Shown here one piece after another: positions 8,305 to 16,808 of a DNA stretch of 64,000 nt. The notes under the pieces were generated by a model that saw nothing but the letters and a program-made list of their open reading frames with translations, made no database searches and was not told the origin of the DNA. The first letter of the stretch is position 1; the number at the start of each line of letters is the position of its first letter. The stretch lies in assembly GCA_016718135.1 (NCBI GenBank), contig JADKEF010000001.1, positions 493,001-557,000 on the forward strand, given 5' to 3'. The stretch is from Acidobacteriota bacterium. GTDB lineage: Bacteria; Acidobacteriota; Blastocatellia; Pyrinomonadales; Pyrinomonadaceae. The position numbers and the translations under genes were made by a program.

Positions 8305-9175
8305 ACTTGAGGCCAGGCAGAACATAGATCAATCCGATAGAAATAATGATCGCGATGGTGCACGCAATGCCGCCTTCGAGGCCGTAGGATTGGCCGGTCA
8401 GCCAGGCCGGACCGGGATCGATCTCGGTTAGTATCGATACGGGCGTTAGGTTGCGAAGCCCGCTGATCTCGATGCCGAAAACTGCTCCCTGAACCCAATT
8501 CCAAGCGAAGTGTAGTCCCCAGACAAACCATAGGTCACGGGTCTTCAGGTACGCTAGGCCAAACCAAACTCCCGCGAGCATCGTGTTGGCGATCGAAAAG
8601 ACGCTCGCCGTCGGGTTGTAGAAGTGTGCAAATCCGAAACCTACCGAAGTAAGCACGATCGCGAGCCACGCGAGGTCAGACCGAACCAGTGTCTGAAAGA
8701 TATATCCGCGAAAAAGCACTTCTTCGAAAGCGGCGGCTACTGCAAGTACTAGAAACGATGTTGCTAATCCGATCAGCAACGGCTGCAGCGAGATCTCATG
8801 ATTTATCGAGAATCTTAATCCGCCCGCCAGAGCGATCAACACTGCAATAATGAGCGTTACCGAACCGAGCCCGACGCCAATGAGCAAATGCCGCAGCCAA
8901 CCGGTAGTGAATGACGCACCGAGAGCTGAGATCGGAAGGGATTCCAGTTTCTTGCCGCACGCCCAGCCAACAAAAAGGGCAGGTATTATCGAGACGATAC
9001 CATTTGTAAGCCGAAAGACGGACGAATCCTCGCCTGCTTCGTATCCCAAACCCGCAAGTATCGACTCGGAGATCACGCCGAGAACGACCGCGATGAATAG
9101 AAACACCAGAAGGAAAACTACGATCCGCCAGCCGCTACGAAGTTTGCCATTGTTGTCGATAAATAATTCGTTCAT
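8288..9175 (-). CDS. CPBP family intramembrane metalloprotease
   Basis: Membrane-embedded glutamic-type/metalloprotease family (CAAX prenyl protease 2/bacteriocin-processing; Pfam Abi/CPBP). The motifs are EEVLFRGYIF (the EExxxR motif), FGFAHF (FxxxH) and the last HFAWN. About eight hydrophobic segments cover the 295 residues, with a short cytoplasmic N terminus. The final residues SEPPA and the stop codon are encoded by a dispersed repeat arm, so the original C terminus may have been altered. Substrate unknown; such proteins often process peptides or affect envelope stress. Confidence 0.88.
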   Translation of the reverse strand: MNELFIDNNGKLRSGWRIVVFLLVFLFIAVVLGVISESILAGLGYEAGEDSSVFRLTNGIVSIIPALFVGWACGKKLESLPISALGASFTTGWLRHLLIGVGLGSVTLIIAVLIALAGGLRFSINHEISLQPLLIGLATSFLVLAVAAAFEEVLFRGYIFQTLVRSDLAWLAIVLTSVGFGFAHFYNPTASVFSIANTMLAGVWFGLAYLKTRDLWFVWGLHFAWNWVQGAVFGIEISGLRNLTPVSILTEIDPGPAWLTGQSYGLEGGIACTIAIIISIGLIYVLPGLKSEPPA

Positions 9176-9253
9176 CTTGTTGCCGTTCGATGATAACTAA
9201 AGCGGCAGGGCGAGCAAAGCCGGACGCTCCGGTTCGTGTGATAAACTTTTCGC

Positions 9254-11404
9254 GTGGAAGATGCGGTCGCAAAACCAAAACGGCGCAAAATGCCTTGGGT
9301 CATCGGGACGTTCATGGTCGCGACGCTGGCTCTGCTGATCATTCTGCAGTCGACCAATCTGTGGAAGACTTTCACTATAGAATCTTCAAGTGACCTCCTT
9401 CTTCTCTACGCCCTTTCATCGCTAAATTTCGTTGCGTTTGTCATCTTCGCTTTTATCTTCCTGCGGAGCATTATTAAGCTCATCCGCGAACGCCGAACTT
9501 TTCAGCTTGGGGCTCAGATCAAAACGCGCCTGTTGATCTACTTTTTTGCGGTAAGTTTATTGCCTATCATTGCGATGGCGGTATTTTCATACCTCTTCAT
9601 GAATCGGGCACTCGAGCGTTGGTTCTCCCAAATACCGCAGAATGTTGCTCGCAGTGCCCAAGATCTGCAGCGGAGTTCGGCCGAGGACCGGCAAATTCGC
9701 ATGGTCGCTACGGCGAAGATGATCGCCGATGCTTTCGATGAACGCACGCCGGACGAGGCGGATCTCTTGCAGTTAGCAGCGGATGGAAGACTCTCTTACG
9801 TCGAGATCACTCTGCCCAGCGGAAGCAAGGTTTCGAGCAAGTTGCCCGGCGACGAGAAACTCGCCTCCGGGGTTGCTCCGATCATTGACGCTTTCAGGCG
9901 TGGCGAGAACAACGCATCATCTTTCGCCGATGGCATTGGTCTGGAAGCTGCCGTTGCAAACATGTCAGGTGGCAAACGTTTGTTGATCGTGCCCGATCCG
10001 GTCACTACGTCAAATATCGGTCAGATCGCCGCCGAATCTCTAAAAGAACTAGATCGGCTTGGGCAACAGCAATTGACCATTCGCCGCATCGGGTTATTGA
10101 CGCTCGGAGTCCTTACCTTTTTGTTGATATCCGCATCCTCTTGGATCGCATTTCACGTTGCCCGCGGCCTGACGGCTCCGATCAAAGCTCTGGCGGAAGG
10201 TGCCGGTGAGATCGCAAAGGGCAACTATGGACATCGGGTCGATGTTCTCGCCGAGGACGAACTTGCGATCCTTGTAAATGCCTTTAATGACATGTCAGCT
10301 CGCCTCGACGCCAATTCTACGGAATTGACTGAGCGTCGGCGATACATTGAAACCGTTCTCGATGCGTTGCCGACCGGTGTGATCTCTTTCGACAATGAAA
10401 ACCGGGTCAACACAATTAACGGTGCGGCGAGCGAGATACTTGGGATCGCGTCCGGCAAAGCCCAGATATTGACCATCGCTTCGATCGCCGCTGACGAAGA
10501 TCGCTCCGTGATCGAGCGGTTGATCAGTCGGGCACGACGGGTCGGCAATGCGTCCGATCATACGGTGCTCAAAACAGGCGAGCACGGCCACGAGCGAACA
10601 GTCGCGATGAACGCATCTGCATTGCCAGGCGACAATGGAGTCGTGCTGGTCATCGAGGATCTCTCGGAACTGATCGCCGCCCAGCGCGCCTCAGCCTGGC
10701 AAGAGGTCGCCCGCAGAATGGCCCATGAGATCAAAAATCCGCTCACGCCGATCCAGCTTTCGGCTGAGCGTATTGCAAAGAGATTTGAGCGTAGCGGCCA
10801 TTTGGAAAATGGGGTTGGAAAGCGGATCGACGATCGCGGTCCGCTCGGGGATGTCGTATTCGAAAGTACGGAGACGATTCTCCGAGAAGTGACTTCTCTT
10901 AAGACGATGGTAGACGAATTTTCCCGATTTGCGCGGCTGCCGGAAACGAAACTTGTTCCCGGCGATCTCCGCGAGGTCATTCATCAAGCAGTTGCTTCAT
11001 TTGAAGGGAGGTATCCGAATGTCGGGATCAAGTACGCGGAGAATGGCGATCTACCCGAGATAATGCAGGACGCCGAGCAGCTAAAGCGGGTTTTTGTTAA
11101 TCTGATAGACAATGCTGTTGAAGCTTTTGGCGATGAACAAACTGGAAAGAGCGTGACCGTTACCGCACGGCACGATGCGGCTCGGGATATTGTCGTCGCC
11201 GAGGTTTCTGACAACGGCAAAGGCATCGCCCCAAGCGATCTTCAGAAGTTGTTCCAACCGTATTTCTCGACCAAAGGACGCGGAACGGGATTGGGCCTTG
11301 CAATTGTGAAACGCATAATCACGGAGCACCACGGGCGTATCAATGTCGTAGGGAACCAGCCAAATGGGGCGAAGTTTATTATTGAGCTGCCGGTGAATAG
11401 TTGA
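9254..11404 (+). CDS. ntrY: NtrY-like sensor histidine kinase
   Basis: A 716-residue membrane kinase. In order: N-terminal transmembrane segments (about 20-37, 52-75 and 93-113), a periplasmic region, another membrane helix (~283-306), HAMP (~305-358), PAS (~370-480), HisKA with H491 in RRMAHEIKNPLTPIQLS, and a HATPase domain with the N box FVNLIDNAVEAF, G1 DNGKGI and G2 GRGTGLGLAI. The HEIKNPLTPIQLSAERI phosphoacceptor helix is typical of NtrY. Its stop codon overlaps the start of ntrX by one base (TGATG), so the two are translationally coupled partners. The true ligand is unknown; nitrogen or redox sensing is proposed in other bacteria. Confidence 0.9.
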   Translation: MEDAVAKPKRRKMPWVIGTFMVATLALLIILQSTNLWKTFTIESSSDLLLLYALSSLNFVAFVIFAFIFLRSIIKLIRERRTFQLGAQIKTRLLIYFFAVSLLPIIAMAVFSYLFMNRALERWFSQIPQNVARSAQDLQRSSAEDRQIRMVATAKMIADAFDERTPDEADLLQLAADGRLSYVEITLPSGSKVSSKLPGDEKLASGVAPIIDAFRRGENNASSFADGIGLEAAVANMSGGKRLLIVPDPVTTSNIGQIAAESLKELDRLGQQQLTIRRIGLLTLGVLTFLLISASSWIAFHVARGLTAPIKALAEGAGEIAKGNYGHRVDVLAEDELAILVNAFNDMSARLDANSTELTERRRYIETVLDALPTGVISFDNENRVNTINGAASEILGIASGKAQILTIASIAADEDRSVIERLISRARRVGNASDHTVLKTGEHGHERTVAMNASALPGDNGVVLVIEDLSELIAAQRASAWQEVARRMAHEIKNPLTPIQLSAERIAKRFERSGHLENGVGKRIDDRGPLGDVVFESTETILREVTSLKTMVDEFSRFARLPETKLVPGDLREVIHQAVASFEGRYPNVGIKYAENGDLPEIMQDAEQLKRVFVNLIDNAVEAFGDEQTGKSVTVTARHDAARDIVVAEVSDNGKGIAPSDLQKLFQPYFSTKGRGTGLGLAIVKRIITEHHGRINVVGNQPNGAKFIIELPVNS

Positions 11405-12750
11405 TGCAGAATTCGATACTCATTGTTGACGACGAACGCGGGATCCGCGATACGCTTCGCGGCGTCCTTGAGGACGAGGGCTTTGTCGTGGAATCCGTCG
11501 AGTCCGGCGAGGCTTGTCTGGAAAAGGTCAAGGCCTCTAACTACGCCTGCATTCTGCTTGATATTTGGTTGGGTGATGGGATTGACGGGCTTGAGACGCT
11601 GCGGTTGCTGAAGGAAGACGGCGTTGATGCTGCGGTTGTGATGATCTCGGGGCATGGGAATATCGAGACGGCTGTGCGTTCGACAAAGCTCGGTGCTTTT
11701 GATTTTATCGAGAAGCCGCTAAGCATCGATCGAACTGTTGTGACTGTCAAGAACGCTGTTCGTCAGCGTGAACTCGAACGGGTCAATTTTCAATTGCAGA
11801 GCGAACTTGCCGAGGAATATGTCATGGTCGGCGAATCGGTAGCTATGCGGGCACTTCGCAAGCAGATATCGATCGTTGCTCCGACCGATGGCCGCGTTTT
11901 GATATCGGGCGAAAGCGGGACTGGCAAGGAGCTTGTCGCTCGTGCGATCCATGCTCAGTCGAAGCGAAAGGGCTCGCCGTTTGTAGAGATAAATTCTGCA
12001 GCGATACCGGAGGAGTTGGTCGAGTCCGAATTGTTTGGCCATGCAAAAGGTGCCTTTTCGGGTGCCACGAAATCGAAGAAAGGGAAGTTTGAGATAGCTG
12101 ACGGAGCTACGCTCTTTCTTGACGAGATCGGCGACATGTCGCCGCGGGTTCAGGCGAAGATGCTGCGGGTTCTTGAAGAACAAAGGTTCGAGCCGGTCGG
12201 CAGCAATACGCCGGTTTTGGTTGATGTGCGAGTGATCTCGGCGACCAATAAGCCGCTCGATGGACTGATCGATAACGGCAATTTTCGGCCAGATCTATTT
12301 TATCGGCTCAACGTGATCCCGTTTCAAGTGCCGCCGCTTCGTGAACGAAGCGAAGACGTTCCTGTGTTGGTTGAGCATTTTAATCAGCGTTTTTCGGCCG
12401 ATTATGGCAAAGAAAAAAAGCTGTTCGAGGACGATGCTCTGGAGTCACTGCAGGACTACGCATGGCCGGGGAACGTTCGGGAGTTGAAGAACACGATCGA
12501 AAGAATCGTGATCATGTCTTCGAAGAAAAAGATAACCGCGGCCGATCTGCCCGAACTCGAATCGACGAATGGTATCGCCGCAAGCACGTTCAGATTTCCA
12601 ACATTCAAAGATGCGACCGATGCGTATCAACGCGAGTTCATCCAGCACAAACTCATGGAATTCGAAGGAAATGTAGCAAAGGCCGCGGAAGATATGGGTG
12701 TCGACCGCAGCCATTTGTATCGAAGGATGAGGAATCTTGGGATAAAGTAA
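11404..12750 (+). CDS. ntrX: NtrX/NtrC-type sigma-54-dependent response regulator
   Basis: 448 residues: receiver domain (phosphoacceptor D53 in LLDIWLGDG), AAA+ sigma-54 activator domain (Walker A GESGTGKE at about 169-176, Walker B LFLDEIGD, Arg finger region), and a C-terminal Fis-type helix-turn-helix (KAAEDMGVDRSHLYRRMRNL). The sigma-54-contacting loop reads GAFSGA rather than GAFTGA. ATG 11404 is preferred over the in-frame TTG at 11401 because it gives the usual TGATG overlap with ntrY. It would receive phosphate from NtrY and activate RpoN promoters; rpoN is not in the window. Confidence 0.93.
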   Translation: MQNSILIVDDERGIRDTLRGVLEDEGFVVESVESGEACLEKVKASNYACILLDIWLGDGIDGLETLRLLKEDGVDAAVVMISGHGNIETAVRSTKLGAFDFIEKPLSIDRTVVTVKNAVRQRELERVNFQLQSELAEEYVMVGESVAMRALRKQISIVAPTDGRVLISGESGTGKELVARAIHAQSKRKGSPFVEINSAAIPEELVESELFGHAKGAFSGATKSKKGKFEIADGATLFLDEIGDMSPRVQAKMLRVLEEQRFEPVGSNTPVLVDVRVISATNKPLDGLIDNGNFRPDLFYRLNVIPFQVPPLRERSEDVPVLVEHFNQRFSADYGKEKKLFEDDALESLQDYAWPGNVRELKNTIERIVIMSSKKKITAADLPELESTNGIAASTFRFPTFKDATDAYQREFIQHKLMEFEGNVAKAAEDMGVDRSHLYRRMRNLGIK

Positions 12751-12755
12751 ATTCA

Positions 12756-12808
12756 GAGTGCAGGCTTTAGCCTGTGGATTTCTAAGAGACAAGCTGAAGC
12801 CTGGACCC
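12756..12808. repeat. Inverted repeat, AGGCTTTAGCCT type
   Basis: GTGCAGGCTTTAGCCTGT (from 12758) and ACAAGCTGAAGCCTGGACCC (12789-12808) are imperfect complements; each arm also has the small inner palindrome AGGCT-TTAGCCT. It fills the gap between convergent ntrX and the M3 peptidase gene and could serve as a terminator. The same core (GGGCTTTAGTCC) forms a longer palindrome at 41714. Confidence 0.7.
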
Positions 12809-12818
12809 TTAACTCCAG

Positions 12819-14978
12819 CTATTTCGTCACCGGAAATCCCCGTTTTATCATCAGAGCATCAACGATCGGATCGCGTCCACGGAACCTTCTATAGGCTTCC
12901 GCGGGATCGATCGTATTTCCGACTGAGAATATTTCTTTTTTCAACCGGGCTCCGACCTTCTTATCGTACGGGCCGCCTCCTTCGGTGAAAGCGCCATAAG
13001 CATCTGCGGTAAGCACGTCGGACCAGAGATAACTGTAGTAACCGGCCGAGTAGCCGTCGCTTGAGAAGAGGTGGCCGAATTGCGGCGTGCGGTGACGCAT
13101 GACCAATTCGCTAGGCATACCAAGGTCAGCCAAAGTCTTACGTTCAAATGCGTCTACATCGATCTTTATATCTCCTGCCAGATGAAGCTTCATATCGACC
13201 AATGCGCTCGAAAGGTATTCGGTCGTCTCAAATCCCTGATTGAACGTGTCGGATCTTTTGATCTTCTCGACCAACGAGGGCGGGATCGGTTTGCCGGTCT
13301 GGTAGTGTAACGCGAATTTGTTGAAAACCTCCGGCGTTGAGACCCAGTGTTCTAGTATCTGGGAAGGGAATTCGACATAGTCGCGTGCGACGTTCGTTCC
13401 GGACAAACTTGGGTACGTCACATTCGACGAAAGGCCATGTATAGCGTGGCCGAATTCGTGAAACATCGTCACGGCGTCGTCCCAAGAAATAAGCACTGGC
13501 TCGCCAGGTTTTCCTTTCACAAAATTCGAGTTGTTCGAGACGAGAGTCGTCACCTCACCATTCATCCTGTCTTGCTCGCGATATGCATTCATCCAGGCAC
13601 CTGAACGCTTGCCGTCGCGGGCGTATGGATCGAAATACCATAGGCCAACATGCTTGTCAGTCGTTTTATCTTTGACCTCGTACACCGTCACGTCAGGATG
13701 AAAGACGGCAACACCTGAGATCGGAGTAAACGTGAAATTGAATATCTCGCCCGCCATCCAAAACATTGCGTCGCGGATCTTATCGAGCTGCAGATATTTC
13801 GAGACTTCGTTCTGGTCGAGGTCGTAGCGTTCCTTACGCACCTTCTCCATATAAAGCCGATAATCCCATGGCTCGATCTTGATCTTCGTGCCTTCTTTGT
13901 CGGCTAGCTTCTGCATGTCGGCGACTTCTTCCTTAACGCGGGCGATCGCGGCGGGCCAGACGCCTTCCATGAGTTTCATCGCGTTCTCGGGATTCTTTGC
14001 CATGGCATTCTCAAGGCGCCAATGAGCGTGGGTCTTAAAACCGAGGAGCTTTGCACGCTCCGCGCGCAGCTTGAGGATCTCAGGAATGATGCCATTGTTA
14101 TCGCGGGCGTCGCCATTGTCGCCGCGATTAACAAACATCTTCCACGCCTTTTCCCGAAGGTCGCGTCGCGTGGAATAGGTGAGAAACGGATCGATTGACG
14201 AGCGTGTGTTTCGAATGACCCATTTGCCGGCGAGATTCTTCGAGGAGGCGGCGGAGGCGGCGGCATCTTTTTGCCCATCGGGCAGACCGGCGAGATCCGC
14301 CTCTGAGTCGAGCGTCATGAAAACCTGAGTTTCGTCGCCGAGCAGATTCTGATTGAACTTGGTGAAAAGTCCGGCGAGAGTTTGGTTGATCTCGGACATT
14401 CGCTGCTTCTGTTCCGAACCAAGTTTTGCGCCGGCTCGAACGAAATTGGTGTAGTAGAGCCAAGTCAGGCGAAATTTCTCACCTCGAACGGACTTCTTTT
14501 TCTGCTCGTTCTGATAGACCGTGTCGATCCGTTTGAAAAGTTTCTCGTTCTGGGTGATCTTGTCGTAATGAGCAGCTAGTTTCGGATCCATTTCGGTCTC
14601 GACCTTACTGAACTCATCGTTGTTCATATTGCCGCCCCAGACCCCGTAGATGACATTGACGCGAGCCAGCGCCTGGCCCGTTGTTTCAAGAGCAAGGATG
14701 GTGTTATCAAATGTTGGTGGTGCCGTTTGGTTGGCGATAGCGTCGATCTCGCGAAGATTTGTTTCCATCGCGGCTTCGAGTGCGGGCTTAAAATCCGCGA
14801 TCTTCACCTTGTCAAAAGGTGGGACGCCGCCATGGGGACCTGTCCATTCGCTTAGAAGTGGGTTTTCAACCGGCGATTCCGCCTTCGCTGTATTCAAACT
14901 GCTATTTCCCATAAAGGTAAACATACTTATAGCCGTCGCTGCGATAGCAACTACGATAATTCGTCCTGTATAAGACAT
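12819..14978 (-). CDS. M3 family zinc metallopeptidase (dipeptidyl carboxypeptidase-like)
   Basis: Thimet-oligopeptidase/Dcp family enzyme that cleaves short peptides. The active-site helix is MFHEFGHAIHGLSSN (HExxH plus downstream Glu in the DYVEFPSQILEHW region). An N-terminal hydrophobic segment (GRIIVVAIAATAISMFTFMG) indicates export. The N-terminal LLSEWTGPHGGVPPFDKVK block is typical of Dcp homologs. I set the start at ATG 14978 (719 residues): GGAG lies 9 bases before it, whereas the in-frame GTG at 14993 overlaps that ribosome-binding site. Dcp is usually cytoplasmic or periplasmic; here the signal peptide suggests a periplasmic role in peptide recycling. Confidence 0.92.
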   Translation of the reverse strand: MSYTGRIIVVAIAATAISMFTFMGNSSLNTAKAESPVENPLLSEWTGPHGGVPPFDKVKIADFKPALEAAMETNLREIDAIANQTAPPTFDNTILALETTGQALARVNVIYGVWGGNMNNDEFSKVETEMDPKLAAHYDKITQNEKLFKRIDTVYQNEQKKKSVRGEKFRLTWLYYTNFVRAGAKLGSEQKQRMSEINQTLAGLFTKFNQNLLGDETQVFMTLDSEADLAGLPDGQKDAAASAASSKNLAGKWVIRNTRSSIDPFLTYSTRRDLREKAWKMFVNRGDNGDARDNNGIIPEILKLRAERAKLLGFKTHAHWRLENAMAKNPENAMKLMEGVWPAAIARVKEEVADMQKLADKEGTKIKIEPWDYRLYMEKVRKERYDLDQNEVSKYLQLDKIRDAMFWMAGEIFNFTFTPISGVAVFHPDVTVYEVKDKTTDKHVGLWYFDPYARDGKRSGAWMNAYREQDRMNGEVTTLVSNNSNFVKGKPGEPVLISWDDAVTMFHEFGHAIHGLSSNVTYPSLSGTNVARDYVEFPSQILEHWVSTPEVFNKFALHYQTGKPIPPSLVEKIKRSDTFNQGFETTEYLSSALVDMKLHLAGDIKIDVDAFERKTLADLGMPSELVMRHRTPQFGHLFSSDGYSAGYYSYLWSDVLTADAYGAFTEGGGPYDKKVGARLKKEIFSVGNTIDPAEAYRRFRGRDPIVDALMIKRGFPVTK

Positions 14979-15167
14979 AAGTAAGATCTCCACGGCCGCT
15001 TTCTAAAGTGTAGCTCTTTGTCAAATCGTTTCCGAACCGAGCGGATCACCGGTCGCAAATATGCGATTGTGGAGATTTGATGCCCCTTTTGATTTACTTG
15101 GCGGTAAAAAATGTCGATTTGTGACATACGACCTAGTTTAGTTTTTAAATTCCGATTCTATTGTAGT

Positions 15168-16808
15168 ATGACCTTTCTGAAAACCGACCTTACAGCAAAA
15201 ACAGATCTTCACGAACATGGTTCCGGTACGGGTGCGTTTCGCAGTAGGCGGCCGGCTTTTGTAGACTTTTTGCCGCCGTGCAACAACGCTTGTCCGGCGG
15301 GCGAGGACATCCAGGCGTGGCTCGCGCTTGCACAGGCAGGACAGTACTTCGACGCTTGGAAAAAGCTGACCGAGGACAATCCGATGGCGGCGATCCACGG
15401 ACGGGTGTGCTATCACCCGTGCGAAAGTTCGTGCAACCGCGGGAATGTTGACACTTCGGTCAGCATTCATGCAATCGAACGCTTTCTCGGTGATCTCGCC
15501 ATCAAGGAGGAGTGGAAGTTTCCAATTGGTCAAAATTCGACAGGTAAACGCGTACTCATCGTCGGTGCGGGGCCGAGCGGCCTTTCGGCAGCGTACCATC
15601 TACGTCGTTTGGGGCACGCAGTAACGATGTTCGAGGCAGGCCCGATGGCCGGTGGAATGATGAATTTTGGTATTCCGGCCTATCGTTTGCCGAGAAATGT
15701 GCTCCGGGCCGAGATCAAACGGATCGAGGACATGGGCATCGATATCAGACTCAATTACAAGGTCGATGACATTCTAACTGAGAAATCCGCCGGGAATTTT
15801 GACGCGGTGTTCATCGCGATCGGTGCCCATATCGGGAAAAAGACTGATATTCCGGCAAGAGACGCCGGAAAGATACTCGATGCCGTTAGTTTCCTAAAGG
15901 ATGTTGAGCTCGGCCTGAAACCGCAGATCGGACGCCGCGTCGCGATCTATGGCGGTGGTAATACGGCAATGGACGCGGCACGGACCGCAAAACGTCTCGG
16001 AGCCGAAGAGGCGTTGATCATCTATCGCCGCGACCGCGAGCACATGCCCGCACACGATTTCGAAGCGGACGAGGCTCTGAGCGAAGGCATTAAGATCCAC
16101 TGGCTCCGAAGTATCAAGAATCTCGATTCCACCTCGGTAACGGTCGAGAAGATGGACATCAAGGATGGGCGTCCTGTGCCGACAGGCGTTTTTGAAACAC
16201 TCGAGGCCGATTCGGTGATCCTGGCTCTTGGGCAGGCGACAGAGACCGATTTCCTTGAGGGTATTGAGGGAATCAAGTTCGCTGACGACGGTACGGTTGA
16301 GGTCGATAAGCAAATGATGACCGGACACGCCGGTATATTTGCCGGAGGAGATATGGTGCCGAGCGAGCGAACGGTGACGATCGCGACCGGGCACGGAAAA
16401 AAGGCGGCCCGAAACATCGATGCCTGGCTGAACGGCTCCGATTATGAAAAGCAGGCCAGCAATCCATTGGTTTCGGTCGAGCAGCTTCATATCTGGTATC
16501 GAACCAATGCCGACGCAAAACTTCAGGAGCACGTCGAACCGCTGGTTGCGGTCGGAGGCTTTGACGAGATCGTTGCCGGATACACCGAGGACGAGGCTCG
16601 ATACGAGGCCCAACGCTGCTATTCGTGCGGCAATTGTTTCGAGTGCGACGGCTGTTTTGGAGCCTGTCCGGAGAACGCCATTATCAAACTTGGCCCAGGG
16701 AAACGTTATAAATTCAATTACAAATTGTGCACCGGCTGCGGCGTTTGTTATGAACAATGCCCGTGTCACGCCATCGACATGACAGCCGAGCCGGAGGCCG
16801 GAAAATAA
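15168..16808 (+). CDS. GltD-like NAD(P)H flavoprotein with C-terminal ferredoxin domain
   Basis: 546 residues related to the glutamate synthase small subunit. N-terminal Cys-rich Fer4_20-like domain (PPCNNACPAGEDI about 37-49, then CYHPCESSCNRG), an FAD Rossmann fold (VGAGPSGLSAAYHLRRLG), an NAD(P)H-binding fold (YGGGNTAMDAARTAKRLG), and a C-terminal pair of 4Fe-4S clusters (CGNCFECDGCFGACP from about 484, then CTGCGVCYEQCPCHA). ATG 15168 replaces an upstream in-frame start at 15111 that adds no recognisable sequence. Its stop overlaps the next gene's ATG by one base. There is no large GltB subunit here; the partner is PFOR, so I infer it moves electrons between NAD(P)H and ferredoxin/PFOR. 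Confidence 0.88.
   Translation: MTFLKTDLTAKTDLHEHGSGTGAFRSRRPAFVDFLPPCNNACPAGEDIQAWLALAQAGQYFDAWKKLTEDNPMAAIHGRVCYHPCESSCNRGNVDTSVSIHAIERFLGDLAIKEEWKFPIGQNSTGKRVLIVGAGPSGLSAAYHLRRLGHAVTMFEAGPMAGGMMNFGIPAYRLPRNVLRAEIKRIEDMGIDIRLNYKVDDILTEKSAGNFDAVFIAIGAHIGKKTDIPARDAGKILDAVSFLKDVELGLKPQIGRRVAIYGGGNTAMDAARTAKRLGAEEALIIYRRDREHMPAHDFEADEALSEGIKIHWLRSIKNLDSTSVTVEKMDIKDGRPVPTGVFETLEADSVILALGQATETDFLEGIEGIKFADDGTVEVDKQMMTGHAGIFAGGDMVPSERTVTIATGHGKKAARNIDAWLNGSDYEKQASNPLVSVEQLHIWYRTNADAKLQEHVEPLVAVGGFDEIVAGYTEDEARYEAQRCYSCGNCFECDGCFGACPENAIIKLGPGKRYKFNYKLCTGCGVCYEQCPCHAIDMTAEPEAGK

Noticed and set aside
15000..15167. FNR- or Rex-like operator ahead of the PFOR operon
   Set aside because: TTTGTCAAATCG and TTGTGACATACGAC look suggestive, but none matches a full consensus palindrome.
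15894..16769. 291-codon minus-strand frame inside the GltD-like gene
   Set aside because: The sense gene has clear FAD, NADPH and Fe-S motifs covering the same bases; the reverse frame has none.
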